Positions 63,243-64,000 of a DNA stretch of 64,000 nt are shown here, one piece after another. The notes beneath the pieces were generated by a model. The model was not told the DNA's origin. It saw only the letters and a program-made list of their open reading frames with translations, and did no database searches. A program made the position numbers and the translations under genes. This stretch comes from Gemmobacter nectariphilus DSM 15620 (GTDB taxonomy: Bacteria; Pseudomonadota; Alphaproteobacteria; Rhodobacterales; Rhodobacteraceae), in assembly GCF_000429765.1 (NCBI RefSeq), contig NZ_AUCM01000003.1, forward strand, positions 572,683-636,682. Reading direction: 5' to 3'. Each line of letters starts with the position of its first letter. Within the stretch, counting starts at the first letter, position 1.

Positions 63243-64000
63243 ATGCCAAAGATCACAAAACGGCTGGTTGAAAGCGTTAAGAGCCAGAAGAAGGACTACG
63301 TCGTCTGGGACAGCGACCTGCCTGGCTTCGGGTTGCGTGTTTTCGCTTCTGGGAAGCGCAGCTACGTGATCCAGTATCGCCGTGACGGACGGTTGCGCCG
63401 CTATACGATTGGCCTCCACGGTATCTGGACTGCCGAAACAGCCAGACGAGAGGCCAAGGTCCAGCTAGGGCGCGTCGCTCAGGGCGATGATCCGGCCGAA
63501 GAGCGCCACGAAGACCGACAGGCCATGACCGTGCAACAGCTCTGTGAGCGCTACGTCGAAGACCTGCACGCCGGCCTCATCCTCGGGAAACGTGGGCAGC
63601 CCAAGAGACCATCAACGGTCTCCACCGATATCGGGCGGATCAATGGGCATATCATCCCGCTGATCGGCAAGAAGTGGGTGCGTGATCTGACCAAAGTGGA
63701 TGTTACGAAGATGATGAATGACATCATCCTCGGCAAAACCCGCGCTACGCGAAAGACCAAAAAGCTAAGGGGCAAGACGATCTTGTGGGGTGGCCAGGGC
63801 ACAGCAACCCGGGCGGTCGGCTTGCTGGGCGGTATCCTCACCTATGCTTCGGAGGCGGGCATCGTCGACACGAACGTCGCGCATGGCATCAGGAAGCCCA
63901 AAGATCGCGTTCGCGACCGGCGTCTGACACACAGCGAGTATCAGTTGATGGGTAAGATTCTGGACAAGGCCGAGCGGGATGAAAACCTCGCCACCATGGT
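63243..64000 (+). CDS. DUF4102-type tyrosine recombinase (integrase), C-terminus outside window
   Basis: The first 252 codons of an integrase, MPKITKRLVESVKSQKKDYV onward. The N-terminal arm-binding DUF4102 domain (about 1-85) contains WDSDLPGFGLRVFASGKRSY. A core-binding SAM-like domain (about 98-215) follows, with the start of the catalytic domain at the edge (LTHSEYQLMGKIL). The catalytic residues lie beyond 64000. The ATG at 63243 is six bases after GAGG; the ATG at 63240 is adjacent. It belongs to the element inserted at the tRNA-Arg site. The frame is open, with no sign of decay, as far as can be seen. Confidence 0.9.
   Translation, partial: MPKITKRLVESVKSQKKDYVVWDSDLPGFGLRVFASGKRSYVIQYRRDGRLRRYTIGLHGIWTAETARREAKVQLGRVAQGDDPAEERHEDRQAMTVQQLCERYVEDLHAGLILGKRGQPKRPSTVSTDIGRINGHIIPLIGKKWVRDLTKVDVTKMMNDIILGKTRATRKTKKLRGKTILWGGQGTATRAVGLLGGILTYASEAGIVDTNVAHGIRKPKDRVRDRRLTHSEYQLMGKILDKAERDENLATM

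Overview
The window is a GC-rich chromosomal segment with the gene repertoire of an alphaproteobacterium of the Rhodobacteraceae/Paracoccaceae (Paracoccus or Rhodobacter type). The evidence is the lptF-lptG-lptD-surA-pdxA-rsmA cluster, prmC/prfA next to a DUF4167 protein, a Hint/RTX protein, TGA-N9-TCA iron boxes, and a family of intergenic elements ending in a TATTTG core. It is mostly core chromosome. The last 3.5 kb is a mobile-DNA scar leading into an integrated element that runs off the right end.

Layout. 1-5.1 kb: msrA (cut by the window edge), tmk, a D,D-carboxypeptidase and an SPOR lipoprotein on the minus strand, a cytochrome c lipoprotein on plus, then a BaiN-type flavoprotein. 5.2 kb: tRNA-Gln(UUG). 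5.9-8 kb: coaD, a CBS-domain protein and a LysR regulator. 8-13.8 kb: a valine-degradation operon (mmsA, acyl-CoA dehydrogenase, 3-hydroxyisobutyryl-CoA hydrolase, mmsB), running on into a Crp/Fnr regulator and a DUF2892 membrane protein. 13.8-16 kb: a divergent FAD amino-acid-oxidase-type enzyme and a LuxR regulator without luxI, then a noncoding stretch with a strong terminator. 17-18.7 kb: rpsB-tsf. 19.3-24.3 kb: MobA-like nucleotidyltransferase, LamG/RTX/Hint protein, quinone oxidoreductase and a hydratase. 24.4-27.5 kb: nnrU, Fe-type sodB, a Tat-signal metallophosphoesterase broken by an in-frame stop, and rpe.

27.7-37.3 kb: pepA-holC on minus, and on plus the outer-membrane assembly/housekeeping cluster lptF-lptG-lptD-surA-pdxA-rsmA, joined by stop/start overlaps or short gaps. 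37.3-40.8 kb: ribE-prfA-prmC and a DUF4167 protein. 41-43.6 kb: two capsule genes (KpsS-like and KpsD/Wza-like). 43.9-51.3 kb: a peptide-transport and hydrolysis locus. Four ABC transporter genes on minus face an XRE-cupin regulator, a binding protein, a GAF protein and an M24 peptidase on plus, with a clear palindromic operator between them. 51.4-55.3 kb: PRC-barrel protein, M20 amidohydrolase, mazG, and an iron-binding protein preceded by two TGA-N9-TCA boxes. 55.5-60.5 kb: PqiA-like protein, radA, cvpA, purF and an unusual SDR protein.

60.6-64 kb: a decayed integrase fragment, an intact IS1182-type element with 20-bp inverted repeats, an IS3-type transposase tail, then the 3' half of a tRNA-Arg(CCG) (an attachment-site footprint) followed by a DUF4102-type integrase that continues past the window. 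The most notable non-gene signal is a dispersed intergenic element, with about ten copies seen here. The fuller copies carry two hairpins with compensatory base changes, then a TATTTG core and a purine-rich tail. Most lie directly 3' of a gene in the same orientation.
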